Source of the DNA: Spirosoma panaciterrae DSM 21099
GTDB taxonomy: Bacteria; Bacteroidota; Bacteroidia; Cytophagales; Spirosomataceae
NCBI RefSeq assembly: GCF_000374025.1
Contig: NZ_KB893180.1
Span: 1 to 64,000, forward strand
Direction: 5' to 3'
DNA: 64,000 nucleotides
Part shown: positions 17,071 to 25,856 of the stretch, one piece after another
Layout of the letters: each line of letters starts with the position of its first letter
Numbering within the stretch: position 1 is the stretch's first letter
Position numbers and translations under genes: made by a program
The notes under the pieces: model-generated
What the model was told of the DNA's origin: nothing
Databases searched by the model: none
The model's input: the letters and a program-made list of their open reading frames with translations, nothing else

Positions 17071-17979
17071 TTAAGCCGGAAAATAGATCCCCGTTGTCTG
17101 CTGCGCCAAATCCCATAAGCGGGCGGCTGTAGCTTCGTCCTGAGCATTGTCGGCGTAAGCAAACTTAACTGGATACCCTCGATAGCCACCGTCTTCGTGC
17201 GGACTATAGAAATCATCTCCCTGTACATCGGGCATGGTAGCTGCATACAGACTGGGCAGAGCACCCTGCCAGGGTTCCATCAACGCGCCAACACGTTGTA
17301 CAGCAGCCGCAAAATCCTCCTGATTCATATGTCTAGATAATTCGGTGCTGTTGGCTCCAGGCTGAGCAGCAACTGACAATACCGAATCACCTGCCTGTTT
17401 ACTTCGGCGGTCCAGTTCACGAGACAGAAGAATATCTGCCAGCTTACTTTGGCTATATTCGCGAGCGGCATCATACGACTGCTCGGAATGTAGGTTATCA
17501 AAATTGATCTGCCCGCGCAGATAGGCCATGCTACTCACCGTGACCACGCGCGAACCGAGTGTTGCCCTGAGTAGTGGATATAAATAGCCAGTCAGGGCAA
17601 AATGCCCGATGAAATTGACACCGAATTGAAGTTCAAACCCTTCTTCGGTTTTCAGTTCGGGGCAGTACATTACCCCAGCATTGTTGATCAGTACATCGAG
17701 TTTGCTGTTCGTTTTATTAAATTGTTCGGCAAATTGTTGAACTGATTTCAAGCTGACCAAGTCCAGGACAGCCGTTTCAACAGAGCCCCTTTCAGTTTGT
17801 TGCCGGATAGCTTCGGCGGCTTTGTCAGCCTTTTCCAGATCACGGCAGGCCAGCGTTACAGCAGCCCCGGCTTTCACCAGAGCGAGGGCTGTTTCATAGC
17901 CAATACCCGTATTACCGCCCGTTATAATCACGGTTTTGCCCGTCTGATCAGGCATATTGCTTGTTGTCCACATAATCAT
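17071..17979 (-). CDS. Short-chain dehydrogenase/reductase (retinol-dehydrogenase-like)
   Basis: 302 residues, cytosolic. It has the classical SDR motifs TGGNTGIG (cofactor loop, about 19-26), NNAG (about 96-99) and active-site Y-S-Q-S-K, and overall resembles the oxidoreductases annotated as WW-domain or retinol dehydrogenase-like that act on lipophilic or xenobiotic carbonyls. The substrate is not predictable. ATG at 17979; a second in-frame ATG at 17973 is equally plausible. The AraC gene upstream on the same strand (18055-18951) is separated by 75 bases and is the likely regulator. Confidence 0.9.
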   Translation of the reverse strand: MIMWTTSNMPDQTGKTVIITGGNTGIGYETALALVKAGAAVTLACRDLEKADKAAEAIRQQTERGSVETAVLDLVSLKSVQQFAEQFNKTNSKLDVLINNAGVMYCPELKTEEGFELQFGVNFIGHFALTGYLYPLLRATLGSRVVTVSSMAYLRGQINFDNLHSEQSYDAAREYSQSKLADILLSRELDRRSKQAGDSVLSVAAQPGANSTELSRHMNQEDFAAAVQRVGALMEPWQGALPSLYAATMPDVQGDDFYSPHEDGGYRGYPVKFAYADNAQDEATAARLWDLAQQTTGIYFPA

Positions 17980-18054
17980 CTGATTTTATGGTAGCAAAGG
18001 TCCGACGAAAGGCAAAGGCAAGGGTTATAAAAACAAAACCAAAAACTACAAAAA

Positions 18055-18951
18055 TCAATCTATCCTGAATGCCTTAGGCGTAACACCCACTCGCTTTTTG
18101 AAAAAAGTGGTGAAATGATTAGGCTCTTCAAATCCAAGGCTCCAGGCAATTTCGTTGATGGTCCAGTCAGTGGTTTTGAGGAGAACCCTGGCCTCCTGCA
18201 AAATTCGGTCGTTGATGAGCTGGATTGTCGTCTGGCCGGTTTGCTCTTTCAACGCCTTATTAAGGTAGTTGACGTGAATGTTTAGCTGCTGGGCAAAAGC
18301 GGATGGGGTACTTAATTGAATCACCTGATTGGAAAGGTCGATGGGAAATTGACGCTCCAGCAGTTCCCGAAAAATGGCAGTAATACGCTCGCTGGCATTA
18401 GATTGAGCGGGGGTTGATGCCTCAACCGGATGCCGCTTCTGGGCACCGTGAATAACTTCCATCAATAAATTACGAATCAGGTCGTATTTGAAGGTATAGC
18501 TACCAAGCAGTTCTGCTTCCATACGTACGAACAAATCCTGGAAGAATACAGCATCCGTTTCAGGCAGCATGAGCACCCCAGATTCTGTATACTGAAAAAT
18601 CGGGAAGGAGTTCACTTCTCCCATTTTACTCAGAAACGCTTCGGTAAAAATGCAGATATAGCCAGTTTGTGCTTCTGTGATTCGCTCCCATAAATACGGT
18701 ACCATCGGATTGGTAAAAACCAGGCTTGTTCCGTCAATGTCAAAGGTTTTATCGGCGTAGAAAATGCGATTCCGACCTGTAATTAAGCTGATTTTAAAGA
18801 AATTACGTCGACTATAATTCGACTGCTTATGATCTGGAGACAAGACATCTTCGATCCGAAAGACATTAAAATGACCGGCCTCCCCGCTCAGTGGCTGAAG
18901 TGGTTGCTGAATCCGGCCATAAAACGTATTGATTGTCGTAAAATCCGTCAT
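18055..18951 (-). CDS. AraC family transcriptional regulator
   Basis: 298 residues. The N-terminal half is a cupin-type ligand domain without recognisable specificity. The C-terminal AraC helix-turn-helix pair (about 205-295) contains SAFAQQLNIHVNYLNKALKE and the signature WSLGFEEPNHFTTFFKKRVG. I chose ATG at 18951 (MTDFTTINTFYG); the frame is open to 18972. It is transcribed toward the SDR gene at 17071-17979, suggesting local control of that enzyme, as is common for AraC/SDR pairs in this phylum. Confidence 0.9.
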   Translation of the reverse strand: MTDFTTINTFYGRIQQPLQPLSGEAGHFNVFRIEDVLSPDHKQSNYSRRNFFKISLITGRNRIFYADKTFDIDGTSLVFTNPMVPYLWERITEAQTGYICIFTEAFLSKMGEVNSFPIFQYTESGVLMLPETDAVFFQDLFVRMEAELLGSYTFKYDLIRNLLMEVIHGAQKRHPVEASTPAQSNASERITAIFRELLERQFPIDLSNQVIQLSTPSAFAQQLNIHVNYLNKALKEQTGQTTIQLINDRILQEARVLLKTTDWTINEIAWSLGFEEPNHFTTFFKKRVGVTPKAFRID

Positions 18952-19142
18952 AATCAAATCTACAAAAAACAAATCACATACGACAGCACGAATTCTAACA
19001 GCGGTTCATATACGATGAATCGATGCAAAATCAGTGACAGATATACTTATTTATACACAGGCCAGAACTACATCAAAAGCCAATTTTGCCATATATTTAT
19101 AGGACATACAACCTTTTATCAAAATATACTTTCTTAACTTAC

Positions 19143-20810
19143 ATGAATAGCTTTATAAAAACACTTGCCATAGCCTGTCTGATTCCTGGCTTGTTGTGGG
19201 CACAAGGGAAAAGTCCGAAGGCCGTTGATGGCAAACTGGAGTCGCTTAAACAGGAAGCGATTAAGTCCATTGAGCAACGCAAAGATCAGGCTCAGCAAAT
19301 CAACGACATGCTGTTCAGTTTCGCCGAACTGGGTTTTCAGGAAGAAGAATCGTTTACCTATCTGACCGGCATTCTCGAAAAAGAAGGATTTACCATTCAG
19401 AAAGGTATTGCCGGTATGCCCACGGCCTGGATTGCGACCTGGGGTTCGGGCAAACCCGTAATTGCCATTGGCTCCGATGTCGACTGCATTCCGAAAGCCA
19501 GCCAGAAACCCGGTGTTGCTTACAAAGACCCAATCGTAGAAGGTGCTCCCGGGCATGGCGAAGGGCACAATTCGGGACAGGCTCTGAACATTGTAGCCGC
19601 GCTGACAGTGAAACAATTGATGGAAAAGAACAAGCTGTCGGGTACGCTCATGCTGTGGCCGGGGGTTGCTGAAGAATTATTGGGGGCCAAAGCGTTCTAC
19701 GTTCGGGATGGCTATTTCAAGGATGTCGATGCCTGTATTTTTACGCATGTGGGCGACAACCTCAGCGTAGCCTGGGGCGACATTGGCTACAATGGTATGG
19801 TCTCGGTCAAGTTCTCGTTTGAAGGCCAGGCGGCTCATGCAGCAGGTGCTCCCTGGCGGGGTCGAAGTGCCCTCGATGCCGTTGAACTGATGAATATCGG
19901 CTGGAATTTTCGTCGTGAACACCTCGAATTGACCCAACGCTCACACTATGTGGTTTCGGATGGTGGCGACCAACCCAACGTGGTTCCTTCTAAAGCATCG
20001 GTCTGGTACTACTTCCGCGAACGCTCCTACCCCAAGATCAAGGCCCTGTTCGATAAGGGAATCAAAATGGCCGAAGGAGCCGCGTTAATGACTGACACCA
20101 AATTTACTTACGAGATTCTGGGTTCGGCCTGGCCAGGCCATTTCAATAAACCCATAGCCGTCGATATGTACCAGAATATCAAGCGGATTGGCTTACCAAC
20201 CTGGTCGCCCGAAGATCAGCTACTGGCCAAAGCAACCCAAAAAGAACTGCAGTCGCCCAATCTGGCTGGTCTGGATACGAAGCTGGATACGCTGGGAACA
20301 CCCATCGCCAGTGCCCCAACGGTGATGATGGGCGGACAAAATATGGTGCCGCTGACTGGCGGCTCCGACGACATTTCGGACATTTCGTGGTCGGTCCCGA
20401 CGGTTGTTCTGATCTATCCATCCAATATTCCGGGATTACCCGGTCATCACTGGTCGAACGCCATTTCGATGGCGACACCGATTGCGCATAAAGGCGTTGT
20501 AGCGGGTGCCAAAGTAGAAGCCATGACCCTGCTGGATATGCTGCTGAAGCCCGAACTCATTCAACAGGCGAAAACCTACTACACCGACGAACAAACCAAA
20601 GAGACGAAATACCAACCTCTGATTTCAACGAAAGAGATTCCGGCCATTTATCTGAACAAGAAAATTATGGCCGAATTCAAGCCGAAGCTGGCGCAGTTCT
20701 ATTACGACCCTTCGAAGTATAAAACCTACCTGGAGCAACTCGGCATCAAATACCCAACCCTCCGCGACGACCAACGGGCCGAGCTGGAGAAGAAAAATGC
20801 AGGAAAATAG
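19143..20810 (+). CDS. Exported M20-family amidohydrolase (AbgB-like)
   Basis: 555 residues. A signal peptide (MNSFIKTLAIACLIPGLLWA) precedes a metallopeptidase-fold amidohydrolase. Metal and catalytic regions visible are IGSDVDCIPKAS, HGEGHNSGQALNI and VAEELLGAK, and the dimerisation domain holds FEGQAAHAAGAPWRGRSALD. AbgB-like enzymes cleave N-acyl amino acids such as p-aminobenzoyl-glutamate; the true substrate of this exported form is unknown. The frame extends upstream to 19086, but only the ATG at 19143 gives a proper signal peptide. An 18-bp terminator follows. Confidence 0.9.
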   Translation: MNSFIKTLAIACLIPGLLWAQGKSPKAVDGKLESLKQEAIKSIEQRKDQAQQINDMLFSFAELGFQEEESFTYLTGILEKEGFTIQKGIAGMPTAWIATWGSGKPVIAIGSDVDCIPKASQKPGVAYKDPIVEGAPGHGEGHNSGQALNIVAALTVKQLMEKNKLSGTLMLWPGVAEELLGAKAFYVRDGYFKDVDACIFTHVGDNLSVAWGDIGYNGMVSVKFSFEGQAAHAAGAPWRGRSALDAVELMNIGWNFRREHLELTQRSHYVVSDGGDQPNVVPSKASVWYYFRERSYPKIKALFDKGIKMAEGAALMTDTKFTYEILGSAWPGHFNKPIAVDMYQNIKRIGLPTWSPEDQLLAKATQKELQSPNLAGLDTKLDTLGTPIASAPTVMMGGQNMVPLTGGSDDISDISWSVPTVVLIYPSNIPGLPGHHWSNAISMATPIAHKGVVAGAKVEAMTLLDMLLKPELIQQAKTYYTDEQTKETKYQPLISTKEIPAIYLNKKIMAEFKPKLAQFYYDPSKYKTYLEQLGIKYPTLRDDQRAELEKKNAGK

Positions 20811-20819
20811 ATGAATCCT

Positions 20820-20866
20820 TTTTCTGTTCCCGGATAGTATCTGAAAAACTATCCGGGAACAGAAAA
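20820..20866. terminator. 18-bp perfect terminator hairpin between convergent genes
   Basis: 20820-20837 (starting TTTTCTGTTCCC) pairs perfectly with 20849-20866 (ending GGGAACAGAAAA), with an 11-base loop. T-rich on one side and A-rich on the other, it suits both the M20 gene (+) and the TonB-plug gene (-). Confidence 0.85.
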
Positions 20867-20893
20867 CCAGCCGCCAAACGGTGAACGTTTCGC

Positions 20894-23362
20894 TTACTCA
20901 ACCACGACATTCCCTACGCCCACCCCCGGTTTGCCATCGACGGTTGCGCCTTCGGCCTGTAAGCGAATAGACGTTTTAGAATCGGAGGTAAAGAATGAAA
21001 CGGTTGCTTTGCCCTGGCCATCGGTCTGAATCATGGGTGCCCAAAACAAGGTTGTGCGGTAATCGGGCCGAACGTGTTCTGGTTTTTTGACATCATAACG
21101 AGGTGCATAAAATTCGCGAACAGGTGCGTACCCCGGCAATTTGGCGATCAATGTACCGGGCGTTATATCTTTCGTATAATCGTAATTTGGAGCCCCTCGT
21201 TTGGTCAGAATGGATATGACGCCACCCGAAGCCCGTGAGCCATAAATAGCCGCTGATGCACCTTTCAGAATATCGACCCGGTCAACGTCCTGCACCGAAA
21301 TCCCCATAATAGCCTGTAAATCCATCGGCATACCATCCAGCACAAACAGCGGGTCGACGGGGCCGTTGAAATTCGCTGCCCCCCGAATCTGTACGCGGGC
21401 ATTAAAACCGGAGCCAATCACATTCACACCCGCCACGCGCCCCTGAATCACATCCAGAATCGTCATCCGTCCCGACGTATTTGTCTGATCGAATTTAACG
21501 CTGGCATCGGGCGTTCCGTAAATAACCCGCGAATCAAGTTCTTTTTCTTTACGGGCTTTAACCGTTACGGCCTGCAACAGCACTTCACCATTTCGTCGAA
21601 TCTGCTCTTCAATTTGTTGGTACTCCTTTGTCCGGCGAATAAACTCAGCCAGTTCGTCCTGCCTGAACTCCAATGGATTGTAGGGTATTCTGGTCAGGGT
21701 TACTTTGGGAGTAAGCAACTGATCGAGGGTAATCGATACCGAGCGGTTGGCCTTTCCTTTTATTCCCTGAATCAGAACGGTTGTCGTGTCTGTAAAGTCG
21801 AGGTTATAGGCTCCGTAACGGCCGGTTTCGTCGGTTTCACCAATCAGGAAATCGCGGGTACTATCTCGCCTTACGAGCATAAAGGTCAGTTTTGCGGGCC
21901 CACCTACATCTTTCTGATTTGGACGAAGCACTCGGCCCGTCAGCGAGAGGCCGCCTTCGGCAGAATACGTGAGCGGAGGAATAGAACCCGACAGCACATC
22001 GTTCCAGGCAAACCGTCGCCACCCCTGCGTCATCAGCAGCAAATCCAGATGTTGCCAGCGATCGGTATGACGGGGATCGAAATAGTAGCCGGGTTGTTCA
22101 ATGGTTCCCGTCAGATCGGACGATAACAGCAGATGCGACACCATAGTAGCGCTGTTGGAGTCAGCTTCGGGCACTAACCGGGCATCCACAGCCGCCAGCG
22201 ACAGATTGGCTGGTACAGGTTGGCCCTGGGCGTTGGTCGTTGTGATCGTCAGCTCCACTTTTTCCCGATTTCTATACGCTTTTTTCGTTGGGTCGAGCGT
22301 TACCGTAATCTGATCATTTTTAGAAACGAACACCAGACGCTCACAAATGGGCTTCTGCGTTTCGTCGAACAGGGTCAACTGGGCAATGCCTTCAGGAAAA
22401 TCGGCTTTCGGCAGTTGGATCAGCGCCCCTTTCTTGCTCAATGGAATCCGGGCCACCTGAACGGTCTGGCCCCGTGTTTGGGAAAAAAGTGTAAGGACCT
22501 TTGTCGGGTCGGTGCTGGTTTTAGTATGCCGTATATAGACTTTGATCTGGTCTTTATTACTCAGGTTATCAACCTGCATAACCGCTCCCTGCGCCTGTGA
22601 GGCCGGGAGCGGATAAGCCGTTATCTGTCCGTCGGGTAGTTTGACAAAGGCTGTATATACTTGGCCGGGTTCGGGTTTGAACGTAAAATACCCCATACCC
22701 AGGTGCGTACTTGTGAAGCCTATCAATGTATCTTTTTTGGCATCCAGCACAAAGCCATCAAGGCTCATGCTTCGCCCCTGTGCATCTACGGCCTTGAAGG
22801 CCACCCGACTTTCGATACCTTCGACCAGTTGCCCCCCTTCGGGCAGAAACTGCACATCCGGTTTCCCGGCATTCTGTTTCGTTTGAGGGTCTATGGCCCC
22901 ATCGCTTCGAAGAATCGTCAGGGTTTTGTAGAAGTAATACGCTTCAGGCTCATTCCGCATAAAACCTGTATAGCCCCGTAGCTGGTAGCTCCCAGCGGGT
23001 ATTGAATCGGGCAGGAGCAGTTGTCCCGGTGCGTAGCCGTTGGTAGCACGAAGTTGCGTTCGGAGTCGTACCCGTTTGGCGAGTGGGTCCACAAGGTCAA
23101 TGTAGAGAACCCGGCTCACTGTATCGGCTTCGTGGTTGGTACCATTGACCACATACCCTTTTAGCCAGATAGTCTCTCCCAGCAAGTAGGCATCCCGATC
23201 GGTATGAATATAGACTTTCTCAATAGGTCGGGCCCGATTATACGCGCGAAACTGCTCAATTAATCGTTTACTAAATTCATCGTCTGCCCATCGAAAGGCG
23301 AAGATCGACATGGTCACTAGACCAACAAACAGGCAGGCTGAACGTGAAAAGGCTGGATACAT
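20894..23362 (-). CDS. TonB-dependent receptor plug domain protein with MG2-like N-terminus, no barrel
   Basis: 822 residues. A signal or anchor segment is followed by macroglobulin-like beta domains (EKVYIHTDRDAYLLGETIWL is typical of MG2) and further immunoglobulin-like repeats, then a TonB plug domain (about 600-735) with ILDVIQGRVAGVNVIGSGFN, PLFVLDGMPMD and VDRVDILKGASAAIYGSRAS. The roughly 600-residue outer-membrane barrel of a real receptor is absent. Similar proteins are frequent in Cytophagales and are sometimes named carboxypeptidase-like or MG2 proteins. A role in periplasmic or surface assembly is only a guess. Confidence 0.85.
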   Translation of the reverse strand: MYPAFSRSACLFVGLVTMSIFAFRWADDEFSKRLIEQFRAYNRARPIEKVYIHTDRDAYLLGETIWLKGYVVNGTNHEADTVSRVLYIDLVDPLAKRVRLRTQLRATNGYAPGQLLLPDSIPAGSYQLRGYTGFMRNEPEAYYFYKTLTILRSDGAIDPQTKQNAGKPDVQFLPEGGQLVEGIESRVAFKAVDAQGRSMSLDGFVLDAKKDTLIGFTSTHLGMGYFTFKPEPGQVYTAFVKLPDGQITAYPLPASQAQGAVMQVDNLSNKDQIKVYIRHTKTSTDPTKVLTLFSQTRGQTVQVARIPLSKKGALIQLPKADFPEGIAQLTLFDETQKPICERLVFVSKNDQITVTLDPTKKAYRNREKVELTITTTNAQGQPVPANLSLAAVDARLVPEADSNSATMVSHLLLSSDLTGTIEQPGYYFDPRHTDRWQHLDLLLMTQGWRRFAWNDVLSGSIPPLTYSAEGGLSLTGRVLRPNQKDVGGPAKLTFMLVRRDSTRDFLIGETDETGRYGAYNLDFTDTTTVLIQGIKGKANRSVSITLDQLLTPKVTLTRIPYNPLEFRQDELAEFIRRTKEYQQIEEQIRRNGEVLLQAVTVKARKEKELDSRVIYGTPDASVKFDQTNTSGRMTILDVIQGRVAGVNVIGSGFNARVQIRGAANFNGPVDPLFVLDGMPMDLQAIMGISVQDVDRVDILKGASAAIYGSRASGGVISILTKRGAPNYDYTKDITPGTLIAKLPGYAPVREFYAPRYDVKKPEHVRPDYRTTLFWAPMIQTDGQGKATVSFFTSDSKTSIRLQAEGATVDGKPGVGVGNVVVE

Positions 23363-23434
23363 AAAATAGATTTCAGGCAGTTGTACCTTATTAACGAGTC
23401 AAAGTCACTAATTTAGTAAAATACCCTCTCTACC

Positions 23435-24085
23435 ATGACTACGCCCAGCCCCAAAACAGCTTTAGTGATCGGTGCCACCGGACTTATAGGCAACCTATTG
23501 ACTCATCGTTTAGTAGACTCGGCTTTTTATTCAAACGTTAAGGTACTGGTACGCAAGTCGTTGAACTGGCAGCATCCTCGTCTGCAGGAAGTGGTTTTCG
23601 ATTTCGATCATCCAAACGGATTACTCACTCAGGCCGATGATATTTTTTGCTGCCTGGGAACGACCATCAAAAAAGCAGGCTCCCAAGAAGCGTTTCGGAA
23701 AGTAGACTATCAGTATCCACTCGACATTGCCCGGCTCAGTTTAGCCAGTGGAGCCAGCCAGTTCGCCATCGTTACAGCGATGGGTGCAAAGGCTGACTCT
23801 TCGATTTTCTATAATCGGGTAAAAGGCGAAGTGGAACGCGATCTGGCAGCGTTGAACTTCCCCACGCTTCTCATTTTTCGTCCTTCGCTCCTGTTGGGGG
23901 ACCGATCCGAATCGCGGCTGGGCGAACGCATCGGCGCAGGTGTTATGCGCTTGTTTGCCCCGCTTATCCCTGCCAGATACAAAGCCATCGATGCATCGAA
24001 AGTGGCCAATGCCATGCTGGAAACAACTCAGCAGGGCCTGAAAGGCAGGCACTTATTCGAATCCGATGTTTTACAGAAATTCTAG
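23435..24085 (+). CDS. NAD(P)-binding Rossmann protein (HTATIP2/TIP30-like)
   Basis: 216 residues. It is an atypical SDR with the cofactor loop LVIGATGLIGNLLTHRLV (9-26), FCCLGTTIKKAGSQEAFRKV and a YNRVKGEVE segment in place of the YxxxK active site. This pattern matches HTATIP2-like NAD(P)H-binding proteins often annotated as oxidoreductase or nucleoside-diphosphate-sugar epimerase. No substrate can be predicted. It converges on the lipoprotein gene with only five bases between stop codons, leaving no space for a separate terminator. Confidence 0.85.
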   Translation: MTTPSPKTALVIGATGLIGNLLTHRLVDSAFYSNVKVLVRKSLNWQHPRLQEVVFDFDHPNGLLTQADDIFCCLGTTIKKAGSQEAFRKVDYQYPLDIARLSLASGASQFAIVTAMGAKADSSIFYNRVKGEVERDLAALNFPTLLIFRPSLLLGDRSESRLGERIGAGVMRLFAPLIPARYKAIDASKVANAMLETTQQGLKGRHLFESDVLQKF

Positions 24086-24090
24086 CCTGA

Positions 24091-25317
24091 TTACTTCAGC
24101 GCATCCAGGTTTGTATGCAGAAGCCGTTCGGCCAGTTGGTTGAGTAGTGGTGCTGTCCCTTGTATGTGGAAGGTTGTATGCCGATGCCGCTGTTTGGCTC
24201 CCGGAACAAGGCTGGCCGCTGGTGATGAGGATTCTAATTCGTAGAATTGCCCCATTTGCGGCTGCCCGGGTTTCATAGGGCCATCATTATACGCGTTCAG
24301 GACATCGCCCGAAAAGGGTTCTTTTTGTATTTCCCAGGCCGAATTCACATACGCCCGGTCGGTCGGATTGAAATCGTACGTCACAAGCGTCAGCGTTTTC
24401 GTAGTTGCATCGTAGCTACCGACCCAATTGGTGGCACGGGCAGGCGAAACCCCTATTTTGCTCCGGTAGTTAGCATCGGCCTTAAAGAAAGCGACGGTTT
24501 TATTTATTCGTAACCGATCCGCCGGGACTTTACCAAAATAGGCATCATTGACAGGCTGGCCCGTTCCTTCCCGATACGGCACGATGATCGTAGACGTAGG
24601 AGAGGCATTCATCATGCCTAATATCCAGATGGATGGCATACCCGTTTGTGCCGTCCAGGCCTGCTTCCCTTTGTTGGTAATGGTGTTATCGGACTGAACG
24701 CCAACTACTTTCATGGAATCGCTATGGACAGACAGGTAGCGTTCTATATCTGCTTTGTCCAGTAGTTTAACAGTACGCTCGATCCCAATATCCAGCCGGG
24801 TGCCCGAGTAGTTGGTTAATGAAACCGTTCGGGTAAAGGTAGCCGATGTTTTTGACGAGTCAGCAACGGTAAACGGTTCTGAATCAATAGCTGCCGGAGT
24901 TTGCCAATGATCGCCATCAAACGGATCCCCTTTTTTAAAATACAAGGCAAACTGCCCCCCTTCCGGTCCAAGCCAGAAGCGATCTTCCCCTCCAAACGCG
25001 TTCATGTGGGGCAATAACTTACCCGATTTGATAAGGTCATAATTAATCCAGCCATAACTGGTTTCGCCATCGGCCGTACTCGTCATGACCCGTCCCTGGT
25101 AAGCTGGGCAGATCAATGCGCTGGCATTTCCCGATCGCAACTCGATAAGGTCGGGATGATGTTCCCGCAAAAACTCCCGGTCGTTGATGTATAGATTTGC
25201 TGTCGTCACGGCAGAAATAGAGTCATTTGAGCTAGTATTTTCAGATCCTGTGGTGGCGTTTCTTCCCGAACAGGCAACGAATAAACCACCAAAAAGCATA
25301 AGAATGTATTTGTTCAT
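24091..25317 (-). CDS. Lipoprotein of unknown function (possibly DUF6786)
   Basis: 408 residues. A lipoprotein signal (LMLFGGLFVACSG, Cys at about 16) is followed by a Ser/Thr-rich linker and one large beta-rich domain with LICPAYQGRVMTSTADGE, GGEDRFWLGPEGGQFALYF and a C-terminal RHRHTTFHIQG. The pattern of a beta-sandwich holding an ordered WLGPEGG loop recalls mutarotase-like folds. I believe related sequences are filed under DUF6786, but I cannot confirm it. It would sit in the outer or inner membrane facing the periplasm. Confidence 0.8.
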   Translation of the reverse strand: MNKYILMLFGGLFVACSGRNATTGSENTSSNDSISAVTTANLYINDREFLREHHPDLIELRSGNASALICPAYQGRVMTSTADGETSYGWINYDLIKSGKLLPHMNAFGGEDRFWLGPEGGQFALYFKKGDPFDGDHWQTPAAIDSEPFTVADSSKTSATFTRTVSLTNYSGTRLDIGIERTVKLLDKADIERYLSVHSDSMKVVGVQSDNTITNKGKQAWTAQTGMPSIWILGMMNASPTSTIIVPYREGTGQPVNDAYFGKVPADRLRINKTVAFFKADANYRSKIGVSPARATNWVGSYDATTKTLTLVTYDFNPTDRAYVNSAWEIQKEPFSGDVLNAYNDGPMKPGQPQMGQFYELESSSPAASLVPGAKQRHRHTTFHIQGTAPLLNQLAERLLHTNLDALK

Positions 25318-25394
25318 ACGAAAAAACGGCGGACCAGATAAAAATAACGAACTTGAGCAGGCATTTTTAGAAAACCAGTACTCCTTAAATTCCA

Positions 25395-25856
25395 GTGTAC
25401 TCCCAATCTACTTTTGTGAATGAGATACAAATTCGTGCGGCCTTACAGACCGATGCACCTGCCATTTATACGTTCATCTGTTTGTTGGAAGAAACGACAC
25501 TGGATACCAGCGTTTTTGACACCATCTATCAGCAAAATCTGGTGAATCCAGCCATTCACTATCTGGTGGCCGAAAAACAGGGGCAAGTGGTCGGATTTGT
25601 TAGTTGCCATGTCCAGTATCTACTGCATCATGGTGGTAAGGTAGGCGAAATTCAGGAACTGTTTGTTCAGCCTGAGGTTCGGAATCAGGGGATTGGCCAG
25701 CAACTTATAACCGCATTGAAAACAATCGGCTTACAAGAGCAATTCATAAACCTGGAAGTCACCACCAATCAAAAGCGCACAGATACCATTCGGTTTTATG
25801 AACGCGAAGCCTTCCATCGTACTCATATTAAGTTCGTTTATCCTTTTCAATCCTAA
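25395..25856 (+). CDS. PhnO-like GNAT N-acetyltransferase
   Basis: 153 residues. A GNAT fold with the acetyl-CoA loop VRNQGIGQQL (about 97-106). It resembles E. coli PhnO (aminoalkylphosphonate acetyltransferase) more than a generic GNAT: AIYTFICLLEE, QYLLHHGGKVGEIQELFVQP and RFYEREAFHRTHIKF align by eye with PhnO segments of the same order and spacing. No phosphonate genes are nearby, so a different amine substrate is possible. There is no ATG: the start is GTG at 25395 or GTG at 25416. Its stop codon overlaps the ATG of the next gene (TAATG). Confidence 0.85.
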   Translation: MYSQSTFVNEIQIRAALQTDAPAIYTFICLLEETTLDTSVFDTIYQQNLVNPAIHYLVAEKQGQVVGFVSCHVQYLLHHGGKVGEIQELFVQPEVRNQGIGQQLITALKTIGLQEQFINLEVTTNQKRTDTIRFYEREAFHRTHIKFVYPFQS

